Origin: Vogesella sp. LIG4
Lineage (GTDB): Bacteria > Pseudomonadota > Gammaproteobacteria > Burkholderiales > Chromobacteriaceae
Assembly: GCF_900090205.1 (NCBI RefSeq)
Contig: NZ_LT607802.1
Location: 3,241,923-3,305,922, forward strand
Length of the DNA stretch: 64,000 nt
Direction of reading: 5' to 3'
In this document: positions 53,972 through 62,735 of the stretch, one piece after another
How positions within the stretch are numbered: the first letter of the stretch is position 1
Layout: each line of letters starts with the position of its first letter
Translations under genes and position numbers: made by a program
Notes under the pieces: model-generated
Database searches by the model: none
Told to the model about the DNA's origin: nothing
What the model saw: the letters and a program-made list of their open reading frames with translations, nothing else

Positions 53972-53980
53972 GCATTGCCA

Positions 53981-54000
53981 TGCGGCCAACGTTGGCCGCA
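53981..54000. repeat. DUS-like palindrome next to the selD end
   Basis: TGCGGCCAACGTTGGCCGCA is a perfect 20-bp palindrome of two abutting 10-mers. It sits 10 bases beyond the bidirectional terminator and 8 bases before the selD stop codon. Confidence 0.9.
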
Positions 54001-54007
54001 GGCCGCG

Positions 54008-55048
54008 TCAGCTCACGTGAATGAGCGGCTCGCCCGCTGCCAGCTCGCCAATGCGGCTGGCGTACTCGAAACCGGCGGTATGGAACAGCTGCAGCACCTG
54101 CTCCGCCGCCTCCGGCGCCACTGCCACCAGCAGGCCGCCGCTGGTCTGCGCATCGGCCAGCACCCGCAGCTGCCACTCGGCCACGCTGTCGGCGCAGTGC
54201 ACGTCGGCGCCGAAGCTGGCCAGGTTGCGCTCGATGGCGCCGGGGCCGATGCCCTGCTCGGCAAAGCCGCGCGCCTCGCGGATCACCGGCACGCTGGCCA
54301 TGTCCACGTGGGCGGCCAGGCCGGAGCCACGGCAGATTTCCAGCAAGTGGCCCAGCAGGCCGAAGCCGGTAACATCGGTAAGCGCATGCACCGCATCCAG
54401 CGGCGCCAGCTGCCCGCCCACCTTGTTGAGCTGGGTGGTGGAGGCGATCAGCGCGCGGTAGCCGGCTTCGTCCAGCAGGCCCTTTTTCATTGCCTGCGCC
54501 AGCACGCCCACACCCAGGCCCTTGCCGAGGATCAGCACGTCACCGGCCTTGGCGTCGCAGTTGCGCTTGATCTGGTCCGGGTGCATCAGTCCCATCACCA
54601 CCAGGCCGTAAATCGGCTCCGGGGCGTCGATGGAATGGCCACCGGCAATGGGAATGCCCGCCTCGCGGCAGACCGATTCGCCGCCCTGCAGGATGTCGCG
54701 AATCACCTCCACCGGCAGGGTGTTCACCGGCATGCCGACAATGGCCAGCGCCATGATGGGCGTGGCGCCCATGGCGTAGATGTCGGAAATGGCATTGGTG
54801 GCGGCGATGCGGCCAAAGTCATAGCCATCGTCGACGATGGGCAGGAAGAAATCGGTAGTGGCCACCAGCGCCTGGCTGTCGTTCAGGCGGTAAACCGCGG
54901 CGTCGTCGCTGGTTTCGCGCCCCACCAGCAAGTCCGGGTACGGCAGCAGGTCCTTGGCGCCGGCAAGAATCGATTGCAACACGGACGGCGCGATTTTGCA
55001 GCCGCAACCGCCGCCGTGAGACAATTGCGTCAATCTGATATCAGCCAT
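54008..55048 (-). CDS. selD: Selenide, water dikinase
   Basis: This 346-residue enzyme makes selenophosphate from selenide and ATP. The catalytic loop is SHGGGCGCKIAPSVL with Cys, not selenocysteine, at the nucleophile and a Lys three residues on (about residues 13-18). ATP-binding segments include ETSDDAAVYRL, VATTDFFLPIVDDGYDFGRIAATNAISD (shown key: TTDFFLPIVDD) and GGHSIDAPEPIYGLVV. It is divergent from mnmH with a gap of only 18 bp, the classic pair for making 2-selenouridine in tRNA. The selenocysteine genes selA and selB are not in this window. Confidence 0.95.
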   Translation of the reverse strand: MADIRLTQLSHGGGCGCKIAPSVLQSILAGAKDLLPYPDLLVGRETSDDAAVYRLNDSQALVATTDFFLPIVDDGYDFGRIAATNAISDIYAMGATPIMALAIVGMPVNTLPVEVIRDILQGGESVCREAGIPIAGGHSIDAPEPIYGLVVMGLMHPDQIKRNCDAKAGDVLILGKGLGVGVLAQAMKKGLLDEAGYRALIASTTQLNKVGGQLAPLDAVHALTDVTGFGLLGHLLEICRGSGLAAHVDMASVPVIREARGFAEQGIGPGAIERNLASFGADVHCADSVAEWQLRVLADAQTSGGLLVAVAPEAAEQVLQLFHTAGFEYASRIGELAAGEPLIHVS

Positions 55049-55066
55049 CGTAAAGCTCACAAAACC

Positions 55067-56107
55067 ATGTTGTTCAAGGCCGCGACCGTAGCACAGCTAT
55101 CCCAGTTTGACGAGATCATCGACGTCCGCACCCCGGCGGAATTCGCCGAGGACCACATCCCCGGCGCCATCAACTGCCCGGTGATGAGCGACGAGGAGCG
55201 CGTGCGGGTAGGCACGCTGTACAAGCAGGTGTCGCCGTTCGAGGCGCGCAAGGTGGGCGCCGCCATCGCCGCGCGCAATATCGCCCGCCACCTGGATGAA
55301 CAGTTTGCCCTCCACCCCAAATCCTGGCGCCCCTTGGTGTACTGCTGGCGCGGCGGCCAGCGCTCCGGCTCCATGGCCATCATCCTGGCGCAGATCGGCT
55401 GGGCCGCGCACCAGCTGCAGGGCGGCTACAAGACTTACCGTCACCAGGTGCTGGACGAGCTGGCCACCCTGCCGGCGCAGCTGGACCTGCGTGTGGTTGG
55501 CGGCCCCACCGGCAGTGGCAAGAGCCGCCTGCTGCACGCATTGGCGGCCTCTGGCGCCCAGGTGCTGGACCTGGAACAGCTGGCGGCGCATCGCGGCTCG
55601 GTACTGGGCGGGTTGCCGGATGCGGTGCAGCCCAGCCAGAAGCGCTTCGACAGCCTGCTGGCCGACGCCATCAAGCGGCTGGATCCGACGCGCCCAGTGT
55701 TCATCGAGGCGGAAAGCAAGAAGATAGGTTTTGTGGCGCTGCCGGAAGCGCTGTTCGCGCGCATGCACGCCAGCCCCTGCCTGCAGGTGGAAGCACCGTT
55801 GGCCGCACGGGTGGCGTTCTTGAAACAGGACTACAGCTTCTATCTGGCCGAGCCGGAACGACTGGTTACCCAACTGGGTTTCCTGCGCAACGTGCACAGC
55901 AAGGCGCAGCTGGATGCCTGGTACGCGATGGCGCGCGGCGGCGACTTCGACACCCTGGTGAGCGAGCTACTGCTCAACCACTACGACCCGCTGTACCGCC
56001 GCTCGCAGGGCAAACACTACACCGCCGGCCAGCAGGCACTGGCGTTGCCGGCGCTGGACGATGCCACCCTGGCCGACGTGGCACGCCAGCTGGCACAGGC
56101 AAGCTGA
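55067..56107 (+). CDS. mnmH: tRNA 2-selenouridine synthase
   Basis: This 346-residue enzyme (also SelU/YbbB) replaces sulfur with selenium at the wobble uridine of certain tRNAs, via a geranylated intermediate. It has an N-terminal rhodanese domain with the active Cys in LVYCWRGGQRSGSMA (about residue 92), followed by a P-loop GGPTGSGKSRLLHAL (about residue 143). The start MLFKAATVAQLS at 55067 is the only one compatible with the family; the frame stays open far upstream, but that part is antisense to selD. It uses selenophosphate from the divergent selD. A DUS-like 10-mer lies at 55798. Confidence 0.94.
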   Translation: MLFKAATVAQLSQFDEIIDVRTPAEFAEDHIPGAINCPVMSDEERVRVGTLYKQVSPFEARKVGAAIAARNIARHLDEQFALHPKSWRPLVYCWRGGQRSGSMAIILAQIGWAAHQLQGGYKTYRHQVLDELATLPAQLDLRVVGGPTGSGKSRLLHALAASGAQVLDLEQLAAHRGSVLGGLPDAVQPSQKRFDSLLADAIKRLDPTRPVFIEAESKKIGFVALPEALFARMHASPCLQVEAPLAARVAFLKQDYSFYLAEPERLVTQLGFLRNVHSKAQLDAWYAMARGGDFDTLVSELLLNHYDPLYRRSQGKHYTAGQQALALPALDDATLADVARQLAQAS

Positions 56108-56131
56108 GGCAGCACAGCCTCCCCGGCAAGC

Positions 56132-56161
56132 AAAAATGCCGCCCGATCGGGCGGCATTTTG
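56132..56161. terminator. Bidirectional terminator after mnmH
   Basis: The sequence is a perfect palindrome centred on CGATCG: AAAATGCCGCCCG and its complement. It ends in TTTT and serves both mnmH and the convergent gene at 56177-56662. Confidence 0.92.
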
Positions 56162-56176
56162 TTCACCGGCTGCAGT

Positions 56177-56662
56177 TCAACAACTGCCCAGCACGCCTTC
56201 TGCGGCCAACTCCAGGATGCGCCGCGCGGTCTGCATGTCGGCCTGGTGATAGGCGGATTTCAGATACGGCACATAGTAGCTGGGGTCATTGCTGTCGCTG
56301 ACGTCCGCCTTTTCCGGCAGATCGTTCTCGTAAGTAAAGCGGATGAACAGCTCGCCCGGACGCGGCTCCTCGATGAACATGCTCATTCGCCCGCCGATGT
56401 GCTGATCGCTGGGCTCGGTGTGGTAGTGCACGCCGTCCAGTTCCACCAGCTGAATCCGCTCGCGCACCACCAGCCCGCCAAAACGGATCTCGCGATGCAG
56501 CACGCCCTCGCTGTGCGCCAGAATGGTGGCTTCACTGATGTTCTCATCGAAACGCTGCGGGTCCTCTGCCCGCAGCACCAGCCCCTGCCATAGCTGCAAG
56601 CGGCTCAGCCCGTTGCCCGGCATCCGCGAATCAAACATCTGTATCAAGTGCTCGTACTTCAT
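56177..56662 (-). CDS. SRPBCC-superfamily protein of the AtaL-like (DUF1857) type
   Basis: This 161-residue protein matches the pattern of the AtaL-like SRPBCC family: a start of the kind MKYEHLIQMFDSRMPGN, then LSRLQLWQGLVLRAEDPQRF and a middle section with alternating strands (LHREIRFGGLVVRERIQLVE). SRPBCC proteins fold as a helix-grip cavity and bind hydrophobic ligands; bacterial AtaL-like members have no established role. The last part, YVPYLKSAYHQADMQTARRI, is the long C-terminal helix. It stands alone, converging on mnmH. A DUS-like 10-mer (56201) lies near the end. Confidence 0.7.
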   Translation of the reverse strand: MKYEHLIQMFDSRMPGNGLSRLQLWQGLVLRAEDPQRFDENISEATILAHSEGVLHREIRFGGLVVRERIQLVELDGVHYHTEPSDQHIGGRMSMFIEEPRPGELFIRFTYENDLPEKADVSDSNDPSYYVPYLKSAYHQADMQTARRILELAAEGVLGSC

Positions 56663-56975
56663 CTAGTGCTACCTATAAAGCTGATACTGCATTGTAAGCC
56701 GGTTGCCAAAAAACAACAAAACCACACTTTCATCCCGGCTAATTTAATAGCAAACGCTAAAGCTTCAACAGCTGTCTAATCGACATTTAAGCGTTTAGTT
56801 TATTTTTGATTTCACATGACATATTTTAACATTTCTATAAAATCTACCGGAATACTGACGGTTTATTGAAGATGGCGGCTATGAGAGAATCCAGTCATAC
56901 GCTTTGCGCCCCCCACTTCTGGCATGAGATCCATGCAGGCAAAGCCCACGAGCACTCAGGGTTACCCACAAGACA
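56663..56975. other. AT-rich divergent intergenic region
   Basis: About 310 bases between two divergent genes. The stretch 56700-56870 is AT-rich and likely holds both promoters. Open frames here and on the opposite strand have no supporting features. I recognise no regulator site. Confidence 0.4.
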
Positions 56976-57851
56976 ATGACCAGCAAGATCCAATACCTCC
57001 AGCAGCCGGCCGTCGCCGACTTCATCCAGCAGCTTTCCAGCTGGCTGGATGGCGAAAGCTTTGGCGAGCACCAGTTCAAGGTGCGCGACAAGATACTGCC
57101 GGCCAACTACGATCGCGACTTCTACGCCACCACTCTGGAAGAGGCATACCAGCGCTTCTACTGGAACGGCCAGTACTTCGACGAATCGCAGGCCCTGCTG
57201 GACGACTTCCGCAACCGCCTGCGCGAGTCGCTGCAAACCGGCGATGCCGGCCAGCTGCTGAAAGTCATCGACGAAGTCCTGCTGTGGGGGTCTGGCGGCA
57301 AGGTCATCAAGCTGTACACCTACAACCGTGACTGGGCGGAAAACAACCTCGCAAGCCTGGTGGAGAAGATTCGCCACAGCCTGGCCATCCTGCAATCGGA
57401 AGCGCCCGATACCAGCCCGTTTGACGGCGAGTTGCGCATGAATGCCGGCTTTACCAAGGTTTACGCGCTGGCCGGCGACCAGATCATGATGTACGACGGC
57501 CGCATTGGCGCCGCCATGGGCTACCTGGTGCGCCAGTTCTGCGAAAGCCGCCGCCTGCTGCTGCCGGAAGCACTGTGCTTCCCGTGGGCGCCGGGCGCCT
57601 CCACCATGAACCGCAACCCCAGCACGGAACTGCTGCACTTCAAGCAACTGGCCAACCGCAGCCGCTTCCATGCCGACTGGAAAGTACGCGCCAGCTGGGT
57701 GGCCAGCGAGGCGCTCAATAACGCCACGGCCGCCTGGTGCCAGGGACCGCATGCGCTGCGCCGGCTGGAAGCCTCCCTGTTCATGCTGGGTTACGAGATT
57801 CCGATTGCGCGCCGCAAAACGCAGAAACAACGGCCGATGATGGGTATCTAG
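56976..57851 (+). CDS. Conserved-looking hypothetical protein
   Basis: This 291-residue protein has no signal peptide or membrane helix and no domain that I recognise. It has an aromatic-rich N-terminal half (DRDFYATTLEEAYQRFYWNG, VLLWGSGGKVIKLYTYNRDW) and a C-terminal half with SRFHADWKVRASWVASEAL. The end is basic (RRKTQKQRPMMGI). Codon use and composition match the neighbours. It is flanked by an AT-rich upstream region and a terminator, so it forms its own unit. I cannot propose a function. Confidence 0.7.
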   Translation: MTSKIQYLQQPAVADFIQQLSSWLDGESFGEHQFKVRDKILPANYDRDFYATTLEEAYQRFYWNGQYFDESQALLDDFRNRLRESLQTGDAGQLLKVIDEVLLWGSGGKVIKLYTYNRDWAENNLASLVEKIRHSLAILQSEAPDTSPFDGELRMNAGFTKVYALAGDQIMMYDGRIGAAMGYLVRQFCESRRLLLPEALCFPWAPGASTMNRNPSTELLHFKQLANRSRFHADWKVRASWVASEALNNATAAWCQGPHALRRLEASLFMLGYEIPIARRKTQKQRPMMGI

Positions 57852-57880
57852 ACCGCTGCCCACAATAAACCGGCAAAAAG

Positions 57881-57911
57881 CAAAACACCCCGCACACTGC
57901 GGGGTGTTTTG
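57881..57911. terminator. Bidirectional terminator
   Basis: CAAAACACCCCGCA and TGCGGGGTGTTTTG pair perfectly around CAC, giving A- and T-runs on both sides. It separates the hypothetical gene from the convergent HTH regulator. Confidence 0.93.
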
Positions 57912-57952
57912 TTTGCACCGCCCGGCACCTGCTGCCGGCAGCTACAGCGTGC

Positions 57953-58570
57953 TCACACCGGTGTGATGCGATAAACGCAGCGTTGCCCGCCGGAAAGCAG
58001 ATGTTCGCTACGCTCCACTGTAGCCATGCCGGCAAACAGGCTCTGGAACTGCGACAACTCCGAACGGCAGAATCCCTGGCAAGCCGTTGCGGCGCTACAG
58101 ATCGGGCAATGATGCTCCTGCAGCAGCCAACCCGAGCCATCGGCCCTGGCTTCCGCCATATAGCCTTCCTGCGCCCGCAGCGCCGCCAGCTGCTTCACCC
58201 GCTCTGCCAGATCGCCTGCCGAGTTCAATTGCTGCCGATAATGCTGCTCCGCCTGTTTTTCCCGGGCGGCAATCAATGTCTCCACCGCTGCCGAACCCAG
58301 TTGCGTCTGCATCAGCTGCAGCAACTGCGCCGTCAGCTCGCCATGCCGATCCGGAAAACGGGCGTGCCCGGCCGCGGTAAGCTGCCAGTACTGCGCCGGG
58401 CGCCCCACCCCTTCACGGCGCTCATCGCAACACACCAGGCCTGCCTGCTGGAACTGCAGCAACTGCTTGCGCACCCCCATGCCGGTAAGGCCGGTCAACA
58501 GTGCAAGCTGCTGCGCCGTTTGCGCCCCCAGCGTTTTCAGCCGATACAGCACATCATCATTCGCCATCAT
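57953..58570 (-). CDS. Cysteine-rich winged-helix regulator (SufR-like)
   Basis: This 205-residue protein has an N-terminal winged helix (VLYRLKTLGAQTAQQLALLT, then GMGVRKQLLQFQQAGLV and a GVGRPAQYWQLTAAG wing). The C-terminal part has four clustered Cys residues in HHCPICSAATACQGFCRSEL (about residues 155-174). This arrangement is like the SufR/DeoR-type regulators that bind an iron-sulfur cluster, so redox or iron sensing is a fair inference. It overlaps the upstream MFS gene by 4 bases (ATGA), so it is co-transcribed with it. CAGGAGG precedes the ATG. Confidence 0.8.
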   Translation of the reverse strand: MMANDDVLYRLKTLGAQTAQQLALLTGLTGMGVRKQLLQFQQAGLVCCDERREGVGRPAQYWQLTAAGHARFPDRHGELTAQLLQLMQTQLGSAAVETLIAAREKQAEQHYRQQLNSAGDLAERVKQLAALRAQEGYMAEARADGSGWLLQEHHCPICSAATACQGFCRSELSQFQSLFAGMATVERSEHLLSGGQRCVYRITPV

Positions 58571-59796
58571 GCCTCCTGCCGGGCAAGATGCGGCCAACGT
58601 GCCAGCTTGCCGAGCCGCCAGACCGCCACCAGACACATGCCACCGCCCAGCGCGATGGTCAGCCGGGTGTCCAGCAGGGTCAACCCGCCGCCAAGCAAGG
58701 CGACCAGTACATTACTGATGCAGAACACGGTGGAAAGCAGCCCCATCACCGCGCCCTGCCCCAGGTGGGCAAACTGCTCGGCGCACCAGGCCGGCAGCAG
58801 CGCGTTATAGATGGCCAGCGGCCAGCCCAGCACCACTACCAGCAGCAAACCGGGGGTCGATGGCATGAGCGCCAGCACCAGCAAGCCGCCACCTACCAGC
58901 AGGGCATTGCGCCTGGCCAGCAGCAAAGGCTCGCGCCCGTGCCCCCGGCGGCCAAGCGCGGTGCTGGACAACGCCATCACCAGACACAGCCCTGCCGTCA
59001 CCCAGGCAATGCCGCTACTGCCCATATGCGCAAACTCCACCAGCCACAGCGGGTAGAACTCGTAGAAAGCATTCACCCCCAGCGCAAACAGCAACTGCAT
59101 CCAGAACATCCCGGCCAGCAGATCGTCCTGCCGCAGCAGGCTGAACGCATGCTGCTGCCGCACCACATGCGACAAGGACCGCCCCTGCAGCCCCTTGGCC
59201 TCGCCGGTTTCCGGCAGCACCCACAGCAGAATGGCCAGACAAGGCAGCAAGGTAAAGGCGCCGATCAGGAACGGCACCGGCTCGCCAAAAGGCAGGGTGA
59301 AGCCACCTATCATCGGCCCCACCAGCCAGCCCATATACAGCACGGCATTGAGGATGGCGAAGCTGCGTGCGCGCTCCAGCTGCGGATGCAGGTCGGCAAC
59401 GATGGCGCGCGCCACGGCGACATTGCCTTCGGTCAGGCCGGTCAGAAAACGTGAGAACACGAACAGCAGATACCAGCGCATATCCAGCGCCCAGGCGGTA
59501 AGCAGGTAGCCCAGTAACGTCAATGTCAGCGTGATCAGCAGAATGCGCCGCCGCCCCAAGCTATCAGACAGGGCCCCGATGAACATGCTGCCCACCAGGA
59601 TGCCCAGCGGGTTGGCCGCAAGCGCCACGCCCAGCAGCAGCTTGGGGGGAAGCCCCAGGAAATGGTTGAACCCATCCGCCGGCGCATGCACAAAAATGGG
59701 CGCCAGGATGGGGTAAGGCATGGCCACGCCGGCAGTGCTCATCAGCGCCACCAGACATACCGCCAGCAGTATCAATTTGGGGTGTGCGACAGTCAT
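58567..59796 (-). CDS. MFS transporter
   Basis: This 409-residue inner-membrane protein has about twelve hydrophobic helices. MFS motif A is GALSDSLGRRRILLITLTLT (about residues 74-93), and a Gly/Pro-rich motif lies in YMGWLVGPMIGGFTLPFG. It looks like a DHA1- or TetA-like exporter (LPETGEAKGL near residue 200). Substrate is unknown. It is the first gene of a two-gene unit with a cysteine-rich HTH regulator. DUS-like 10-mers occur at 58589 (C-terminal codons) and 59611. Confidence 0.85.
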   Translation of the reverse strand: MTVAHPKLILLAVCLVALMSTAGVAMPYPILAPIFVHAPADGFNHFLGLPPKLLLGVALAANPLGILVGSMFIGALSDSLGRRRILLITLTLTLLGYLLTAWALDMRWYLLFVFSRFLTGLTEGNVAVARAIVADLHPQLERARSFAILNAVLYMGWLVGPMIGGFTLPFGEPVPFLIGAFTLLPCLAILLWVLPETGEAKGLQGRSLSHVVRQQHAFSLLRQDDLLAGMFWMQLLFALGVNAFYEFYPLWLVEFAHMGSSGIAWVTAGLCLVMALSSTALGRRGHGREPLLLARRNALLVGGGLLVLALMPSTPGLLLVVVLGWPLAIYNALLPAWCAEQFAHLGQGAVMGLLSTVFCISNVLVALLGGGLTLLDTRLTIALGGGMCLVAVWRLGKLARWPHLARQEA

Positions 59797-59992
59797 GTGT
59801 TGTCATCCAGGGATTTTTCGAGCCCGCCGCATCGCCTGATATATGCAGACATCACCAGACGCGGCGGTAGGCCACTTATGCCTGCAGTTTACACCGGAAT
59901 GGCATAAATAAATTTTTTGTTTATTATTTGCCACGCTGCGCGACTGATGTTTCTGGCATCATGCAATACAGCACACCACAAGGAACGCCATC

Positions 59993-61357
59993 GTGAGCAA
60001 CAGCCGCATGCAGTGGGAACAACTGCTGTCCACCCGCCGCTTCAAGGTACAGGATGGCGCCATCCGCGAAACACACACCCCGGCCACGCTGGAAGGCGCC
60101 GCCGGCCTGCGCAGCGACTTCCACATCGACCACGACCGCGTGGTGTTCTCCAGCGCCTTTCGCCGCCTGGGGCGCAAGACCCAGGTACACCCGCTGGCGC
60201 CCAACGATCACACCCACAACCGCCTGACCCACAGCGTGGAAGTGGCCAGCGTTGGCCGCAGCCTGGGCAACCGCGCCGGCGCCATGATGGAAGCAGTAGG
60301 CCTGCTGCCCGCCGGCTTCACTCCGTTCGACATCGGCGGTGCGGTACAGGTGGCTTGCCTCGCACACGACATCGGCAACCCGCCATTCGGCCACACCGGC
60401 GAAGAGGCGCTGCGCGACTGGTTCCGCGACCCGGCGCATGCGCCACTGCTGCAGGGGCTCAGCGCTGCCGAACGTGCCGACATCCAGACCTACGAAGGCA
60501 ACGCCCACGGCCTGCGCATGGTGGCCAGCCTGGAGATGTACCGCGGCGAGGGCGGCATGCGCCTGACCAGCGCCGCGCTGGGTGCGCTGATCAAATACCC
60601 GTGGACATCCGATGCGCCGCGGGCGCAGGCACGCGGCAAGTTCAACATCTACCGCACCGAGCTGCCCTACTTTGAACAGGTAGCCACCGAACTCGGCCTG
60701 CTGCGCAAGGCCCAACACGAATGGGCACGCCACCCTCTGTCCTATTTGATGGAAGCCGCCGACGACATCTGCTACGCCATCCTCGACCTGGAAGACGCGG
60801 TGGAAATCGGCATTCTCGACGTGCATGAGTTCGAGCGGCTGTTCAACCACTTCGGCGAAACCGAACGCGTATGGCAAACCCAGGACGTCAGCCAGAAATG
60901 CGCCATGCTGCGCGGCATCGCCATTGGCCGCTGTGTGGCCGAGGTGGCGGAAAAATTCATGCTGCACCAGGATACGCTGCTCACCGGCAGCTTCCAGGGC
61001 AAGGACCTGATCGACGTGTGCGCGCCGGACATCAAGCAGACCCTGCTGGCGGCCAAGGTCCTGGCCAGCCACAAGGTCTACCGCCACCGCACCAAGCTGG
61101 TCACCGAGCTGGCCTCCTACCCGTGCATTGCCACCGTGCTGGATGTACTGGTGCCGGCGGTACATGCCCGCGTCATCCGTGGCGGCGAGGCACTGAACGC
61201 GCGGCAGAACCTGGCGCTTGGCCTGCTGCCGCAGCCGCTGGCGGAAGGCATCGGCCTGTACCAGGCCTATATGACGGTACTGGACTACATCGGCGCCATG
61301 ACCGACAACTATGCGGCCAACCTGGCGCGAGAAATCTCCGGCGTCGGCATCCTGTAA
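59993..61357 (+). CDS. dgt: Deoxyguanosinetriphosphate triphosphohydrolase-like protein
   Basis: This 454-residue HD-superfamily enzyme hydrolyses dNTPs to deoxynucleoside and tripolyphosphate. Metal ligands sit in HNRLTHSVEVASVGRSLG (first His), LAHDIGNPPFGHTGEEAL (the HD pair, about residue 125) and EAADDICYAILDLEDAVE. The start is GTG at 59993, with AAGGAACG upstream, and the family N terminus (RRFKVQDGAIRE) fits. It is a longer dGTPase of the type found in many betaproteobacteria. Some relatives defend against phage by dNTP depletion, but there is no other sign of that here. Confidence 0.92.
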   Translation: MSNSRMQWEQLLSTRRFKVQDGAIRETHTPATLEGAAGLRSDFHIDHDRVVFSSAFRRLGRKTQVHPLAPNDHTHNRLTHSVEVASVGRSLGNRAGAMMEAVGLLPAGFTPFDIGGAVQVACLAHDIGNPPFGHTGEEALRDWFRDPAHAPLLQGLSAAERADIQTYEGNAHGLRMVASLEMYRGEGGMRLTSAALGALIKYPWTSDAPRAQARGKFNIYRTELPYFEQVATELGLLRKAQHEWARHPLSYLMEAADDICYAILDLEDAVEIGILDVHEFERLFNHFGETERVWQTQDVSQKCAMLRGIAIGRCVAEVAEKFMLHQDTLLTGSFQGKDLIDVCAPDIKQTLLAAKVLASHKVYRHRTKLVTELASYPCIATVLDVLVPAVHARVIRGGEALNARQNLALGLLPQPLAEGIGLYQAYMTVLDYIGAMTDNYAANLAREISGVGIL

Positions 61358-61466
61358 CCGTAGCCAGCGGCTTTTGCACTGCAGCCCAAGCCGCGCTACA
61401 GTCTGTGCTGCACTGCGGCGACCGGATCGCCGCATTTTCATCTGCCCGCTCAATCCCGGAGGCCGC

Positions 61467-62105
61467 GTGACTCAACTGACCCGCTTCTGCCTGGTACGCC
61501 ACGGCGAAACCGCCTGGAACGCGGAACGCCGCCTGCAAGGCCAGACCGACATCCCGCTCAATAGCCAGGGCGAGGAGCAGGCCGCCAGTCTGGCCGCTGC
61601 GCTGCAGCGGCGTGGCCAGCATTTCGATGCGCTATACAGCAGCGACCTTAGCCGCGCCCACCACACCGCCCAGCCGCTGGCGGCGGCGCTGGCACTGCAC
61701 ATCACCCTGCTGCCGGACCTGCGTGAACGCCACTTCGGCGCCTTGCAGGGTGTCTCCCTGCACGAGGGCGCCGAGCAGCAGCCGCAAGCCTGGCAGGCCT
61801 ATAGCAGCCGCAACGTGGAGCACGACCTGGACGGCGGCGAAAGCTTGCTGCAGTTCGCCCAGCGGGTGCGCCACGCGCTGGAACGCCTGGCTGCCGACCA
61901 TGCCGGTGACACCGTGCTGCTGGTCAGCCACGGCGGCGTGCTGGATGTAATGTACCGCATCGCTTGCGGCCAACCCCTGCACGAGCAGCGCCGGGTACCC
62001 ATCCCCAATGCCGCGCTCAACTGGCTGAGTTTCGATGGCTGCCAGTGGCGGGTGGACAGCTGGGCGGATGAGTCGCATCTGACAGATTCACTGGACGAGC
62101 TGTAA
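61467..62105 (+). CDS. Histidine phosphatase (phosphoglycerate mutase-like)
   Basis: This 212-residue protein has the histidine phosphatase signature FCLVRHGETAWNAERRLQG (catalytic His at about residue 11) and the second His in LLVSHGGVLDVMYRI. It belongs to the branch of alpha-ribazole phosphatase and GpmB-like enzymes. The substrate cannot be fixed by sequence. The start is GTG 61467 with a strong GGAGG seven bases upstream; longer in-frame versions overlap dgt and look non-coding. It lies 109 bp after dgt and 48 bp before msrB. A DUS-like 10-mer occurs at 61965. Confidence 0.88.
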   Translation: MTQLTRFCLVRHGETAWNAERRLQGQTDIPLNSQGEEQAASLAAALQRRGQHFDALYSSDLSRAHHTAQPLAAALALHITLLPDLRERHFGALQGVSLHEGAEQQPQAWQAYSSRNVEHDLDGGESLLQFAQRVRHALERLAADHAGDTVLLVSHGGVLDVMYRIACGQPLHEQRRVPIPNAALNWLSFDGCQWRVDSWADESHLTDSLDEL

Positions 62106-62153
62106 GCCGCGCCTTGCCGCCACGACCAACTCATCCCGTACAGGACACACATC

Positions 62154-62558
62154 ATGAGCCAGAAAGTCTTCAAAACACCGCAACAATGGCGCGAGCAGCT
62201 TACCCCGGAACAGTTCCATGTCACCCGTGAAGCCGGCACCGAGCGCCCGTTCAGCGGCGAGCACTACTTCCATCAGCGCAAGGGCCGCTACCACTGCATC
62301 TGCTGCGATGCGCTGCTGTTCGCCTCCAGCACCAAGTTCGATGCCGGCTGCGGCTGGCCCAGCTTCAGGGAAGAAGCCGTAGCCGGCAGCATCGTGCGCA
62401 TCCGCGACATCAGCCACGGCATGATTCGCACCGAAGTACGCTGCGCCCAGTGCGACGCCCACCTGGGCCACGTGTTCGACGACGGCCCGCCGCCTACCGG
62501 CGAACGCTACTGCATCAACTCGGTGGCGCTGCACTTCGTGCCGGACACTGCAGACTGA
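62154..62558 (+). CDS. msrB: Peptide methionine sulfoxide reductase MsrB
   Basis: This 134-residue enzyme reduces the R-form of methionine sulfoxide. Zinc-binding Cys pairs are in [11 protein letters not shown] and [15 protein letters not shown], and the catalytic Cys is in [14 protein letters not shown] (about residue 120). GCGWPSF is also a hallmark. The length is usual for a stand-alone MsrB. It complements MsrA at 41906. A terminator with exceptionally long perfect arms follows. Confidence 0.95.
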   Translation: MSQKVFKTPQQWREQLTPEQFHVTREAGTERPFSGEHYFHQRKGRYHCICCDALLFASSTKFDAGCGWPSFREEAVAGSIVRIRDISHGMIRTEVRCAQCDAHLGHVFDDGPPPTGERYCINSVALHFVPDTAD

Positions 62559-62596
62559 TATTGTAAGAAGGCAAATTAACTGAAAACTCTGGGCGA

Positions 62597-62640
62597 GATA
62601 AATGAAAAGCCTGCCAACCTTGGCAGGCTTTTCATTTATC
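62597..62640 (+). terminator. Terminator of msrB with 21-bp perfect arms
   Basis: The left arm 62597-62617 (starting GATAAATGAAAAGCC) and right arm 62620-62640 are exact complements around a nominal CC. It is well placed, 38 bases after the msrB stop. Confidence 0.9.
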
Positions 62641-62658
62641 TTTCATCCTAAAAACAAA

Positions 62659-62735
62659 AGTGATTTGGGTGTGAATGTTCTACAAGGCTACTTCTTCAGC
62701 CGCCCCATCTCTCCAGCGCATGTCAAGGCTCTGGC
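62659..62735 (+). pseudogene. Fragment of an EAL-domain c-di-GMP phosphodiesterase
   Basis: The frame encodes SDLGVNVLQGYFFSRPISPA followed by HVKAL, which is the typical C-terminal end of an EAL domain (LG-x-x-x-x-QGY-x-FSRP). The rest of the domain is missing and the frame runs on into sequence without similarity. It is the tail of a lost gene, joined to the msrB terminator. Confidence 0.65.

Noticed and set aside
54990..55015. Possible selenocysteine codon in selD
   Set aside because: The codon at the active site reads as Cys (TGC in the GGGCGCK motif), with no in-frame TGA.
53975..55066. Long in-frame upstream extension of mnmH
   Set aside because: It is antisense to selD; the MnmH family N terminus begins exactly at 55067.
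59993..61357. dgt as an anti-phage dGTPase
   Set aside because: It sits among housekeeping genes, has normal base composition and carries DUS-like words, so a housekeeping role is simpler.
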